DNA of 64,000 bases from Actinoplanes auranticolor (GTDB lineage: Bacteria > Actinomycetota > Actinomycetes > Mycobacteriales > Micromonosporaceae). Every line of letters begins with the position of its first letter. The stretch's first letter is position 1. The position numbers were made by a program, and so were the translations under genes. The notes under the pieces were generated by a model. The model searched no databases and had not been told where the DNA came from. It saw only the letters and a program-made list of their open reading frames with translations. The stretch is taken from the NCBI RefSeq assembly GCF_018332655.1, contig NZ_BOQL01000021.1:186001-250000 (forward strand), given 5' to 3'. Positions 17,081-24,925 of this stretch are shown in pieces.

Positions 17081-20000
17081 TGGAAGCCGGCCTCAAAGCG
17101 CTGTCCGGCCTCCGGATCAACGTCACCCCGACCGCCGACGACGTGTGGCGTCGCTCGGAGTTCCACGTCGACACGTTGAACCGTGAGGTGTCCCGAGGCA
17201 TTCTCGACGCGATCGAGGACGCCCGGGAACGCCCGTCGGGCAGCCCGGTCGGCGTGGTGGTGCAGGGCCAGCGGGGCACCGGCAAGACCCATCTCCTCGG
17301 CTGGGTACGCGAGCAGGTGCAGAGCCAGGACGGCTACTTCTTCCTGGTCAGCCTGCTGGACGGCACCCGCTTCTGGCACAGCGTGGCGCACTCCATGCTG
17401 ACCGGTCTGGCCCGCCGGGTCGACGGACACGAGACCCAGGCGCAGGTGTTCATGCGCCGGCTCACCCTGTTGACCGGGGTGTCGTTCGCGGAGCGACAGG
17501 CGCTCATCGGCGCCACACCCCTGGACCGCCCCGCCGTCGAGGCGCTCCTCAACGCCATCTACGCGCACGCGCCCGAGGTCGCCATGGAATGCCGGCACAC
17601 GGTCCGGGCCCTCGCCCTCTCCAGCGTCGGTGACTTCCGCGCCCGGGAGGTGGGGAGCAACTTCCTGCAGTCCGGTGAGGAATGTGAGCCGGGCGAGCGA
17701 GCACCGTGGGGCCTGCCCCGCGAGGTGCATCCGCCGGAGAAGGTCGTCAGTGAGATCTCCCGGCTGCTGTCGCTGACCGGCCCGTCGGTGATCGCCGTGG
17801 ACCAGATCGACGGGCTGCTCGCTCCTGTGGCCAAGGCGATGCAGGCCGGGCAGGACGCCGAGTGGCAGGACTCCCTGCAGCTCGACCAGATCGCCAACGG
17901 GCTGATGGACCTGCGCGAGCGTACCCACAAGACACTGACCGTGATCGCCGCCCAGCACGCGACCTGGGAAGTCATCCAGAAGTACGCGATCGCGTCGGTC
18001 CAGGACCGCTTCGTCGCCCGCCGGCACCTCGGCTCGGTGCCCACCGCGACGATCGGCCGGGAACTGGTGGCGCGACGGTTGCAACCCTTCTACGAGGCAG
18101 CCGGTTTCACCGCGCCCTACGACACCTGGCCGATCAAGACACAGGCGTTCGACGACGCGGTGAACTACAAGCCCCGCCAGCTCCTGCAGATCGTGGACGA
18201 CCACATCCGTACGTGTGTCGGGGACGGGGTGGTCAGCGAGCTGGCCGAGTTGCGCCTGCCGCGCGCCGGCGCCACCGACACCCCTGTCGTCGTGCGGCCA
18301 CCCGACGCCGAGCTGAGCGCGCTCGACCAGCGTTTCGCCGAGCTCAAGGCGGCAGCCACGGTCGACGACGTGCTCGACCCCGGCAATGAGGACCTGGAGC
18401 TGCCCGGTCTGCTGTCGGCCGGGCTGAGGGCCTGGATCGGCGAGCGCGGTGCCGCGGGCCGGCACTTCGAGCAGGACCCGCTGCCGAGCACCAAACCAGC
18501 GCTGCACGCCCGGCTCCGCCGCACGCTCGATGACGAGGCGGAAGTAGAGGCCCACTGGGGATTCCGTGGTGTCTCGGCCGAGTATCACGCCAATGCCGTG
18601 CTCAACCGGGTTCGTGCCGCTTGCACCGAGGCGGGCCTGGCCAACGGCGTACCGAGTCGGCGGTTGTTCCTGCTCCGCAACGCCGGTTGGCCCACCAGCA
18701 CCAAGAACCGGGAGGCCGTGGCCGCTTTCGAGCAGGCCGGTGGCCGGCGCCTGACGGTGAGCCACAACGATCTCCGTGTCCTGTGGGCGCTGCGGGATCT
18801 GCTCGCCAAGGCGTCACCGGACCTGTCCGCCTGGCTCGTGGCGCGGCAACCCACCGGAGAGGTCGCGTTCCTGCGCGAAGCTCTGGCCGACGCGGCGAGC
18901 GACCTGCCGACGCCCGAACTGGCCCCACCCGCACCGGCGACGGTGCCCGCACCGGCGACCGAGCCGGCGCCGGTCGATGAGCCCGCGCAGGCAGAGGGAC
19001 AGGCATCGGCCGATGAACCGGTGCCGGCGTCGGTCTCACCGGTCAGGACGCCGCTCCGGCCCGCCATCTCGCTCGGCGTCACCTTCGACACGACCGAGCC
19101 GGTGACGGTGGAACTCGAGGCGCTCCGGAAGCACACGGCGATCTTCGCCGGCTCGGGTTCCGGCAAGACCGTCCTGCTGCGCCGCATCATCGAGGAATGC
19201 GCGCTGCAGGGCGTCTCGACGATCGTGCTCGACCCCAACAACGACCTCGCCCGGCTCGGTGACCCGTGGCCGGAGACGCCGGCCGCCTGGCGTCCGGGCG
19301 ACGCCGACAAGGCGCGGGAGTATCTGGAGCACACCGACGTGGTGATCTACACGCCCCGCCGGGCGGCCGGGCGGCCGATCACCTTCCAGCCGCTCCCGGA
19401 CTTCGGCCAGCTCATCGATGACGTCGACGAGTTCGAGGCGGCGGTGGACGCCGCCCTCGCCGCGCTGGCGCCACGAGCGAAGGTGGACGGCAGCACCGCC
19501 AAGGCGCAGAAGGGCCGAGCCGTTCTCAAGGAGGCCCTCGTGTACTACGCCCGGCGCCACCGGGAGACGTCACTGCGCGGTTTCATCGGCATGCTCGGCG
19601 ACCTCCCGGACGAAGCCAGCGAATTCGGCGCCGACGCCACCAAGATCGCGGCCGACCTGGGCCAGTCGCTGATCGCCGCCACCGTGATCGACCCGCTGTT
19701 CGGCGGGGTCGGACAGCCGGTGGACCCCGGTGAGCTGCTCACGCCCGAGGGGGGCAAACGCGCCCGCGTCTCGGTGATCAGCCTGATCGGGCTGCCGAAC
19801 GACGATCAGAAACAGAGCTTCGTCAACCAGCTGCAGATGGCCCTGTTCGCCTGGATCAAGAGGAACCCGGCCGGCGATCGGCCGTTGGGCGGGCTGTTCG
19901 TCATGGACGAGGCGCAGACGTTCGCTCCCTCCGGGGCGATGACCGCCTGCACCGGCAGCACACTGTCGCTCGCTTCCCAGGCCCGTAAGTACGGGCTCGG

Positions 20001-20328
20001 CCTGATCTTCGCGACCCAGTCGCCGAAGGGCCTGCACAACCAGATCCCGGGCAACGCCGCCACCCAGTTCTTCGGCCTGCTCAACGCGCCGGTCCAGATC
20101 GAGGCGGCCCGGGAGGTCGCCCGGGCCAAGGGCGGCGACCTGCCCGGCATCTCGCAACTGCGCGGCGGCGAGTTCTACATCGCCCTGGAGGGCACCTCGT
20201 TCGACAAGGTGCGCACGTCACTGTGCCTGAGCCACCATCCCAAAAGTCCCCTGACCCAGGAGGAGGTCATCCGGTACGCCAGCGCCGGGCGCGACGGGAA
20301 CCGCCCGCGGACCGGCGCCGAAACCTAG
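17080..20328 (+). CDS. Fused AAA/ORC-like ATPase and HerA/VirD4-type motor
   Basis: The 1082-residue product carries two ATPase modules. The first has Walker A QGQRGTGKT (about residues 64-71) and Walker B VIAVDQID (about 238-245), like ORC/STAND-type AAA proteins. A Pro/Ala/Glu-rich linker near 620-670 separates it from a HerA/DUF87-type motor with Walker A FAGSGSGKT (about 690) and Walker B LFVMDEAQ (about 940), followed by ATQSPKGL typical of HerA/FtsK-like motors. Family knowledge: HerA motors form hexamers that translocate DNA and pair with nucleases such as NurA or defence effectors. The start overlaps the upstream stop (TGATG) with GAGGAA before it. The stop overlaps the convergent CATRA-TIR stop on a CCTAGG palindrome. 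Confidence 0.85.
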   Translation: MEAGLKALSGLRINVTPTADDVWRRSEFHVDTLNREVSRGILDAIEDARERPSGSPVGVVVQGQRGTGKTHLLGWVREQVQSQDGYFFLVSLLDGTRFWHSVAHSMLTGLARRVDGHETQAQVFMRRLTLLTGVSFAERQALIGATPLDRPAVEALLNAIYAHAPEVAMECRHTVRALALSSVGDFRAREVGSNFLQSGEECEPGERAPWGLPREVHPPEKVVSEISRLLSLTGPSVIAVDQIDGLLAPVAKAMQAGQDAEWQDSLQLDQIANGLMDLRERTHKTLTVIAAQHATWEVIQKYAIASVQDRFVARRHLGSVPTATIGRELVARRLQPFYEAAGFTAPYDTWPIKTQAFDDAVNYKPRQLLQIVDDHIRTCVGDGVVSELAELRLPRAGATDTPVVVRPPDAELSALDQRFAELKAAATVDDVLDPGNEDLELPGLLSAGLRAWIGERGAAGRHFEQDPLPSTKPALHARLRRTLDDEAEVEAHWGFRGVSAEYHANAVLNRVRAACTEAGLANGVPSRRLFLLRNAGWPTSTKNREAVAAFEQAGGRRLTVSHNDLRVLWALRDLLAKASPDLSAWLVARQPTGEVAFLREALADAASDLPTPELAPPAPATVPAPATEPAPVDEPAQAEGQASADEPVPASVSPVRTPLRPAISLGVTFDTTEPVTVELEALRKHTAIFAGSGSGKTVLLRRIIEECALQGVSTIVLDPNNDLARLGDPWPETPAAWRPGDADKAREYLEHTDVVIYTPRRAAGRPITFQPLPDFGQLIDDVDEFEAAVDAALAALAPRAKVDGSTAKAQKGRAVLKEALVYYARRHRETSLRGFIGMLGDLPDEASEFGADATKIAADLGQSLIAATVIDPLFGGVGQPVDPGELLTPEGGKRARVSVISLIGLPNDDQKQSFVNQLQMALFAWIKRNPAGDRPLGGLFVMDEAQTFAPSGAMTACTGSTLSLASQARKYGLGLIFATQSPKGLHNQIPGNAATQFFGLLNAPVQIEAAREVARAKGGDLPGISQLRGGEFYIALEGTSFDKVRTSLCLSHHPKSPLTQEEVIRYASAGRDGNRPRTGAET

Positions 20329-21971
20329 GGCCGGTTGAAGGTCCGGGTGTACGCCGTCAGCTTCTCGAAGCGGCTCACGTTCAGCCAGTCCGATCCGCGG
20401 GTGTTCACCGAGCAGCCCGCACCCGCCAGCCGGACGGCGATCTTGTTCAGGCTCTCCACCGTGCCGTTGAAGCGGACGACGTTGAGACCGGCCATGTCGG
20501 AGACCGGGCGGAGCTTGCCGATCTCGACGATGACCGTGCGCTCGGGTTGCAGGCCGAGGGCCATGCCCGCCTCGAGCAGGACGTTCGGGCGGGCCTGACC
20601 GGTCACCTCCGTCTCGTACGCGGGCTCGTCGTGCCCCCGCAGGCTCGGGTGCAGCGACGCGCCGTCGTCCGGGGTGAGCAGCACGATCGCGGCCTGGTTG
20701 TGCTCGAACGCCTTCCGCAGGATCTGGCCGATCGACGGGGTGGGTGTGCCGGTGCGCTGCACGACCTCCTCCCAGTCGAGCGGGTGCAGATCGATGGCCT
20801 GCAGGAACGTCCACAGCGCCCGGCGGGCCTCGTCGTCGCGGCCGTGGATCACGAAGACGTCACGGGGGTCGGGCATCGGCGAGTTCTCCTTGTGCGGTGC
20901 GGTGGTGGGGATCCGGCTCAGGGCGCGGGCCCGTCTGTCGGCAGTGGCCAGGTGGGCGAGATCGTTCTTGAGTTCGCGCCGGAACCAGGCGAGCAGGCGC
21001 AGGTCGTCGGCGAACGGGCCGGTCGCGGTGAGCCCGGGGAGGTCGGGGCCGAGCGCCTGGTGCATGTCGCCCCGGATGGCCTTCATCGTCTCGCGGAGGT
21101 CGGTCACCGACGCCCGCCAGGCCGCGAGGTCGGACCGGATGCCGGGCAGTTCTCCGGCGCTGCTGCGATCGAGCCGGGCCTGGACCTGGCGCAGGTCGTC
21201 CGCCCCGCTCCACACTCCGAGCTGGTAGCGGAGCATGGCGGCGTACAGCAGGTAGCGGCCCAGCGGTGGCATCACCGGGTCACCGTTGGACCAGGTCCAG
21301 TCGCTGAGCTGCTCGTCGCGGTCCGGGCGCGCCAGGATGAGGAAGCGGCGTTCGCGCCGGTCGTCGGGGTCGTGCCGGCTGGTCTCCCAGAGCGCGAAGC
21401 CGCCGGTCGTGCCGACGCCGTCGTGCCACCAGCCGTCCGCCGGCCCTCCGAGCAGGTCCCCGCGCGGCAGGTCCACGGCGGACCGTTCGGCCAGGCCGGG
21501 GTCGGCCGTGGCGAGCAGGTGATCCTCCGGGGCCTTGCCGAGGAACAGCGACGCCGTGCCGATCAGGTGGTGCGGCAGGGGACCGGCGGCCCGCGACCAC
21601 ATCCGCGCCAGCTCCATCCAGCCCGGTGCTCCGGCCGGGCGGTCCGGGCCGACGCCGGGGGAGAGGATCACCGAGAGGTTCAGCACGGCATGGAAGCGGC
21701 GGAGGATCGCCTGGTGCAGCTGCCCGGGATGGCGCTGGGCGGCCACGAGCAGGTCCCGTCCGCCGGGGTCGCGGGGCACCTCGGCGAGAGTGCCGGGCAG
21801 GTCCCGGGGTGGTCCCGGCCGCCGCAGCGGCGCGGTCATGCCGAGCAACTCCCGGCAGTGCTGCCACGTCTGCCGGAGCTGGGCGTACGCGCCGGTGGCG
21901 TGCGGGCCGTCGACCGGTGCGAAGAGGTGGACGACCAGCTCCTGGTCAGCGACCCTTACGGGAATCACCAC
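20325..21971 (-). CDS. CATRA-domain protein with C-terminal TIR (PycTIR/CAP12-like) effector
   Basis: The 548-residue product starts with a CATRA (caspase and TPR repeat-associated) conflict module: ELVVHLFAPVDGP, a WxxCRxxLGMT helix, ...LPPLGRYLLYAAMLRYQ near 240. A helical linker (about 265-350) leads to a TIR-like domain from residue 370 (DVFVIHG), with the NVLLEAG motif whose Glu467 aligns with the catalytic Glu of the CAP12/PycTIR family (PF10137-like). Family knowledge: such TIRs hydrolyse NAD to abort infection. The GTG start lies inside the end of the small partner gene (26-bp overlap). It forms one arm of a head-to-head pair with 22420-24925. Confidence 0.8.
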   Translation of the reverse strand: MVIPVRVADQELVVHLFAPVDGPHATGAYAQLRQTWQHCRELLGMTAPLRRPGPPRDLPGTLAEVPRDPGGRDLLVAAQRHPGQLHQAILRRFHAVLNLSVILSPGVGPDRPAGAPGWMELARMWSRAAGPLPHHLIGTASLFLGKAPEDHLLATADPGLAERSAVDLPRGDLLGGPADGWWHDGVGTTGGFALWETSRHDPDDRRERRFLILARPDRDEQLSDWTWSNGDPVMPPLGRYLLYAAMLRYQLGVWSGADDLRQVQARLDRSSAGELPGIRSDLAAWRASVTDLRETMKAIRGDMHQALGPDLPGLTATGPFADDLRLLAWFRRELKNDLAHLATADRRARALSRIPTTAPHKENSPMPDPRDVFVIHGRDDEARRALWTFLQAIDLHPLDWEEVVQRTGTPTPSIGQILRKAFEHNQAAIVLLTPDDGASLHPSLRGHDEPAYETEVTGQARPNVLLEAGMALGLQPERTVIVEIGKLRPVSDMAGLNVVRFNGTVESLNKIAVRLAGAGCSVNTRGSDWLNVSRFEKLTAYTRTFNRP

Positions 21972-22299
21972 TCGACTTACCCGCGCCGGTCTGCTGCGCC
22001 GCCGTCAGCGTGTGCTTGAGCTCGGCCGTCGACCCACGCTGCTCGGCCGACGGCTTGCCCTTGGCGCCGCTGCCGGCGTCGTTGCCCCGGCCGCCGCCCA
22101 GCAGATCGAGCTCCGTGGTGGCGTCCTGGAAGGCAGCCGCGTCCCCGGCCAGGGCAGCGGCGCGGGCCCGTTGGACGACCTGGTCGATCGCCGTCCACGA
22201 CGCCGCGTCGCGCTCCCAGCTGTCCGTGTCGTCGAGGACCGCGAGGAAGTCCTCGACCAGCTCGGGGGGCAGGGAACGGGGACCGTCCGAATCGGGCAT
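21946..22299 (-). CDS. Small CATRA-system-associated protein (TIR arm)
   Basis: The 117-residue protein has a folded N-terminal half (residues 8-65: LPPELVEDFLAVLDD, W, then two amphipathic helices) and a Gly/Ser/Lys-rich low-complexity tail. Its folded part aligns by eye with the 22420-22761 product (xVxDxLxVxxD...W...ExxxxW...ATxELxL), so the two are paralogues. Each precedes and overlaps a CATRA gene. The conserved order suggests an obligate partner or inhibitor of the CATRA protein; no biochemical function is known to me. Confidence 0.75.
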   Translation of the reverse strand: MPDSDGPRSLPPELVEDFLAVLDDTDSWERDAASWTAIDQVVQRARAAALAGDAAAFQDATTELDLLGGGRGNDAGSGAKGKPSAEQRGSTAELKHTLTAAQQTGAGKSSGDSRKGR

Positions 22300-22419
22300 G
22301 CGACCGATGGTAACCGGCGCTGGGGTGCCCGACCGGACAGAAAGTCGCGTGTGGAGCCGGAACCTGTCAGGTGTTCGGGTGACTTACCGCCGCCGCCCGG
22401 CTGTCTTATCGTGGTCGCG
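22300..22419. promoter_or_regulatory. Shared divergent promoter of the mirror-image CATRA units
   Basis: These 120 bp separate the start codons of two paralogous small genes transcribed outward, so both CATRA arms must be driven from here. No clear -10/-35 or palindrome is visible. The shared region suggests the two arms are expressed together. Confidence 0.5.
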
Positions 22420-22761
22420 ATGAGACCGCCGCAGGACTGGGACACCGAGACCGTCGGCGACGCGCTCGACGTGGTGCAGGATCTCGCGTTCTGGGAGCTT
22501 CCGCCCGAAGGTTGGGAGGGGGTCGGAGCGATCCTGGACCGTATCGGTTCGGCGCTCGCCACGCGCGACCTCGAGAGCCTCGCCGAGGCCGTCGCCGACC
22601 TGGAATTGAGCGCGCCGAGCCGGGCCCTGCGGATCGGCAGCCGGGTCGAGCGCGGAATTCCGGAGCCGGTCCTCGAACGCCGCAACACGTTGGTGCACGC
22701 GCTGACCCAGGAGCACAGCGCGGGGCCGGAGGCGGGTCATGGTGCCGAGCCCGCCCGGTGA
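22420..22761 (+). CDS. Small CATRA-system-associated protein (cyclase arm)
   Basis: The 113-residue product (MRPPQDWDTETVGDALDVV...) has the same helical core as the 21946-22299 protein but a shorter charged tail. The start is the first ATG after the divergent region; the end overlaps the CATRA-cyclase gene by 23 bp, so translation is likely coupled. Function unknown; the repeated pairing with a CATRA gene makes a partner role likely. Confidence 0.75.
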   Translation: MRPPQDWDTETVGDALDVVQDLAFWELPPEGWEGVGAILDRIGSALATRDLESLAEAVADLELSAPSRALRIGSRVERGIPEPVLERRNTLVHALTQEHSAGPEAGHGAEPAR

Positions 22762-24925
22762 GCAGGAGTTCGTCGCCCACGTGTTCGCGCCGCTCGACGG
22801 GCCCGCCGCGGATCCGGCCCGGCGGCAGCTCGACGAGCTGTGGCAGGCGTGCCGGACCGATCTGGGGATGACCCAGCCGATCGTCGGCGCCGGGCTGACC
22901 GGGGAGCTGCCCACTGATCCGCGGGCCGCGCCGGAAGGGGCGCTCGCCGGTCTGCAGGATCCCGCGGTGAACTTCCAGGCGCTCGTCCGGCGCGAGCACG
23001 ACATCCTGAATCTCTCGCTGGTCATGGCCGCACCGCAGGCCCCGCCCGAGCGGCGTCGAGGGGTCGCTGCGGCGACCCCGCCCGGTTGGTGGGAGTACGC
23101 CCGCTGGTGGCGCAAAATCACCGCTGGTGGCCTCGGCGCTCTGCTCGGCGAGGCGACCGTCTTCCAGGCCAAGTCGGTCGACGGCCCGCGGACCGACGTG
23201 GCGGCGGCGCTGCCGGCGCAGGACGACGACGCGACGGACTGGCAGACCCGCGGCACGACCGTCGGTGGTTTCCCGTTCTGGGAGGTCACCCCGGGCGGTG
23301 ACCGTGCTGTCCGCCGGTTCGTCGTGCTGGCCGACCCGGAGCAGGACGCCGAGCTCAGCGGCTTCACCTGGAGCGCCGGCGGCGTCGCCCTGCCCCCGCT
23401 CGGCCGCTACCTGATGCACGCCGCGAAACTGCGCTACCAGTCCCGGGTCCGCGGCGACGGCGGCGGTCTGGCCCGGGTGCGGCAGCGCGCCGGTGCCGGC
23501 CTCGACCGGCTCGTCACGCTTCTCGGTGACCCGGCCGCCGCCGCGGAGGTGGCCGGCGCGCGGGCCACGGTGACCGCGGAGACGGCCTCGTTGCTCGGCG
23601 CGCTGCAGGCCCTGCAGACGATGCGGCAGACCGTCGAGATCGCCCGGGACAACATGGCGGCTGCCCTGCCCGACCTGCTGCCCTCCGACGTCCGCCTGGC
23701 CGAGGTCGTCGCCCGCCGGCTCGACGACGACAGGTTTCTGCTGGAGCAGGTCCGCGACCGCGCCACCGAGACCCTGAAGATCGTCAGCGTGCCGGTGCCG
23801 CCACCGGACCCCTCGGCGGTGACCGGGACAGCGGTGCCTCCGGAACCCGTGCGCGCCCGGGACGGCCGGGTCGAGCAACGGCTGGGCTTCGGCGTCGACG
23901 TCGTCGAGTACAGCAGCCGGAGCACTCCGCAGCAGTTCGACGTGCAGCGCCGGCTGGCCATGATCGTGCGGCGGGTCCTGACGGACGTCGGCGTGCGGGT
24001 GCACGACACCGACCGGCAGGACGCGGGCGACGGCATGATGGTCGTGCTGCCGCCCGGGCTGGAGCTGCACCGCCTGCTGCCGGCACTGCTGCACGGCTGG
24101 CGGTTCCGGCTGGTGGCCGACAACGCCGCGCATCCCGGCGACCGCATCCGGCTGCGGCTGTCCGTCGGGGCGGGACCGTTCGCGCACTCGGCCATCGGCT
24201 TCACCGGCGCCACCATCATCGAGATCGGTCGGCTGCTCGACAGCCCGGTCCTGCGGCGTGCCGTCGTCGACCACCCCGACGCCGACCTGGTCGCGCTGGT
24301 CTCGGACCGGCTGCACGCCGATGTCGTCGGGGAGGGCTGGCCCGGCCTGGACCCGGCCCACTTCCAGCCCTACGAGGTACGGGTCAAGACGTACCGGAAG
24401 CAGGCCTGGTTGTGGACGGGCGCGGCGGTGACACCGACGCCGGACCGCGGCGAGGCCGCCGGGACCGCCACGCCGGCCCGCGACGTGTTCGTGATCCATG
24501 GTGGTGCCGAGCCGGCCCGGGCCGCGATGTTCGACTTCCTGCGGGCGCTCGGACTGCGGCCGCTGGAATGGGAGGAACTGATCGCCCGTACCGGCAGCGC
24601 GGCGCCGGACGAGGCGGAGGTGATCACCCGGGCGTTCGCCGCGAACGCCGCCGCGGTCGTCCTGCTCACCCCGGCCGACGCGGCAGCGCCCGCCGTGCTG
24701 GTGACGGCGGGGATGGCCCTCGCCCGGCAACCCGATCGCACGGTCATCGTCGAGGTGGGCGACGTGCTGGCCTTCGCCGGGCTGACCGGTCGCGCGACCG
24801 TGCGCATCGACGGCGCGAACGCCACCGGGCTGCACCAGGTCGCCCAGCGGCTGCGCACCGCCGGCTGCGCGGTGCACACCGACGGCGTGGAGTGGTTGGA
24901 CCTGGACCGGTTCAAGAACCTCTGA
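22739..24925 (+). CDS. CATRA protein fused to class III cyclase-like domain and degenerate TIR
   Basis: The ATG has GGAGG six bases upstream. The 728-residue product has three parts. Residues about 5-240 are a CATRA module clearly paralogous to that of 20325-21971. Residues about 376-560 resemble the class III nucleotide cyclase-like domain common in actinobacterial conflict proteins, with the two metal Asp positions kept (Asp387 in GFGVDVVEYS and Asp431 in DAGDGMMV) and Arg498 kept, but the usual Asn-x-Ala-x-Arg helix reads IIEIGRL. From 581 a TIR-like domain begins (DVFVIHGG), but it is about 30 residues shorter than its sister and the Glu motif NVLLEAG is AVLVTAG (Thr656). Inference: a sensor or signal-making arm whose own TIR is probably inactive. 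The 3' end overlaps the CHAT gene by 14 bp. Confidence 0.8.
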   Translation: MVPSPPGEQEFVAHVFAPLDGPAADPARRQLDELWQACRTDLGMTQPIVGAGLTGELPTDPRAAPEGALAGLQDPAVNFQALVRREHDILNLSLVMAAPQAPPERRRGVAAATPPGWWEYARWWRKITAGGLGALLGEATVFQAKSVDGPRTDVAAALPAQDDDATDWQTRGTTVGGFPFWEVTPGGDRAVRRFVVLADPEQDAELSGFTWSAGGVALPPLGRYLMHAAKLRYQSRVRGDGGGLARVRQRAGAGLDRLVTLLGDPAAAAEVAGARATVTAETASLLGALQALQTMRQTVEIARDNMAAALPDLLPSDVRLAEVVARRLDDDRFLLEQVRDRATETLKIVSVPVPPPDPSAVTGTAVPPEPVRARDGRVEQRLGFGVDVVEYSSRSTPQQFDVQRRLAMIVRRVLTDVGVRVHDTDRQDAGDGMMVVLPPGLELHRLLPALLHGWRFRLVADNAAHPGDRIRLRLSVGAGPFAHSAIGFTGATIIEIGRLLDSPVLRRAVVDHPDADLVALVSDRLHADVVGEGWPGLDPAHFQPYEVRVKTYRKQAWLWTGAAVTPTPDRGEAAGTATPARDVFVIHGGAEPARAAMFDFLRALGLRPLEWEELIARTGSAAPDEAEVITRAFAANAAAVVLLTPADAAAPAVLVTAGMALARQPDRTVIVEVGDVLAFAGLTGRATVRIDGANATGLHQVAQRLRTAGCAVHTDGVEWLDLDRFKNL

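Noticed and set aside
20320..20332. CCTAGG palindrome as attachment site
   Set aside because: It is merely the shared stop region of two convergent genes and has no second copy flanking an element.
22406..24877. 823-codon antisense frame over the CATRA-cyclase gene
   Set aside because: Low-complexity basic translation without motifs; the opposite frame carries CATRA, cyclase and TIR signatures.
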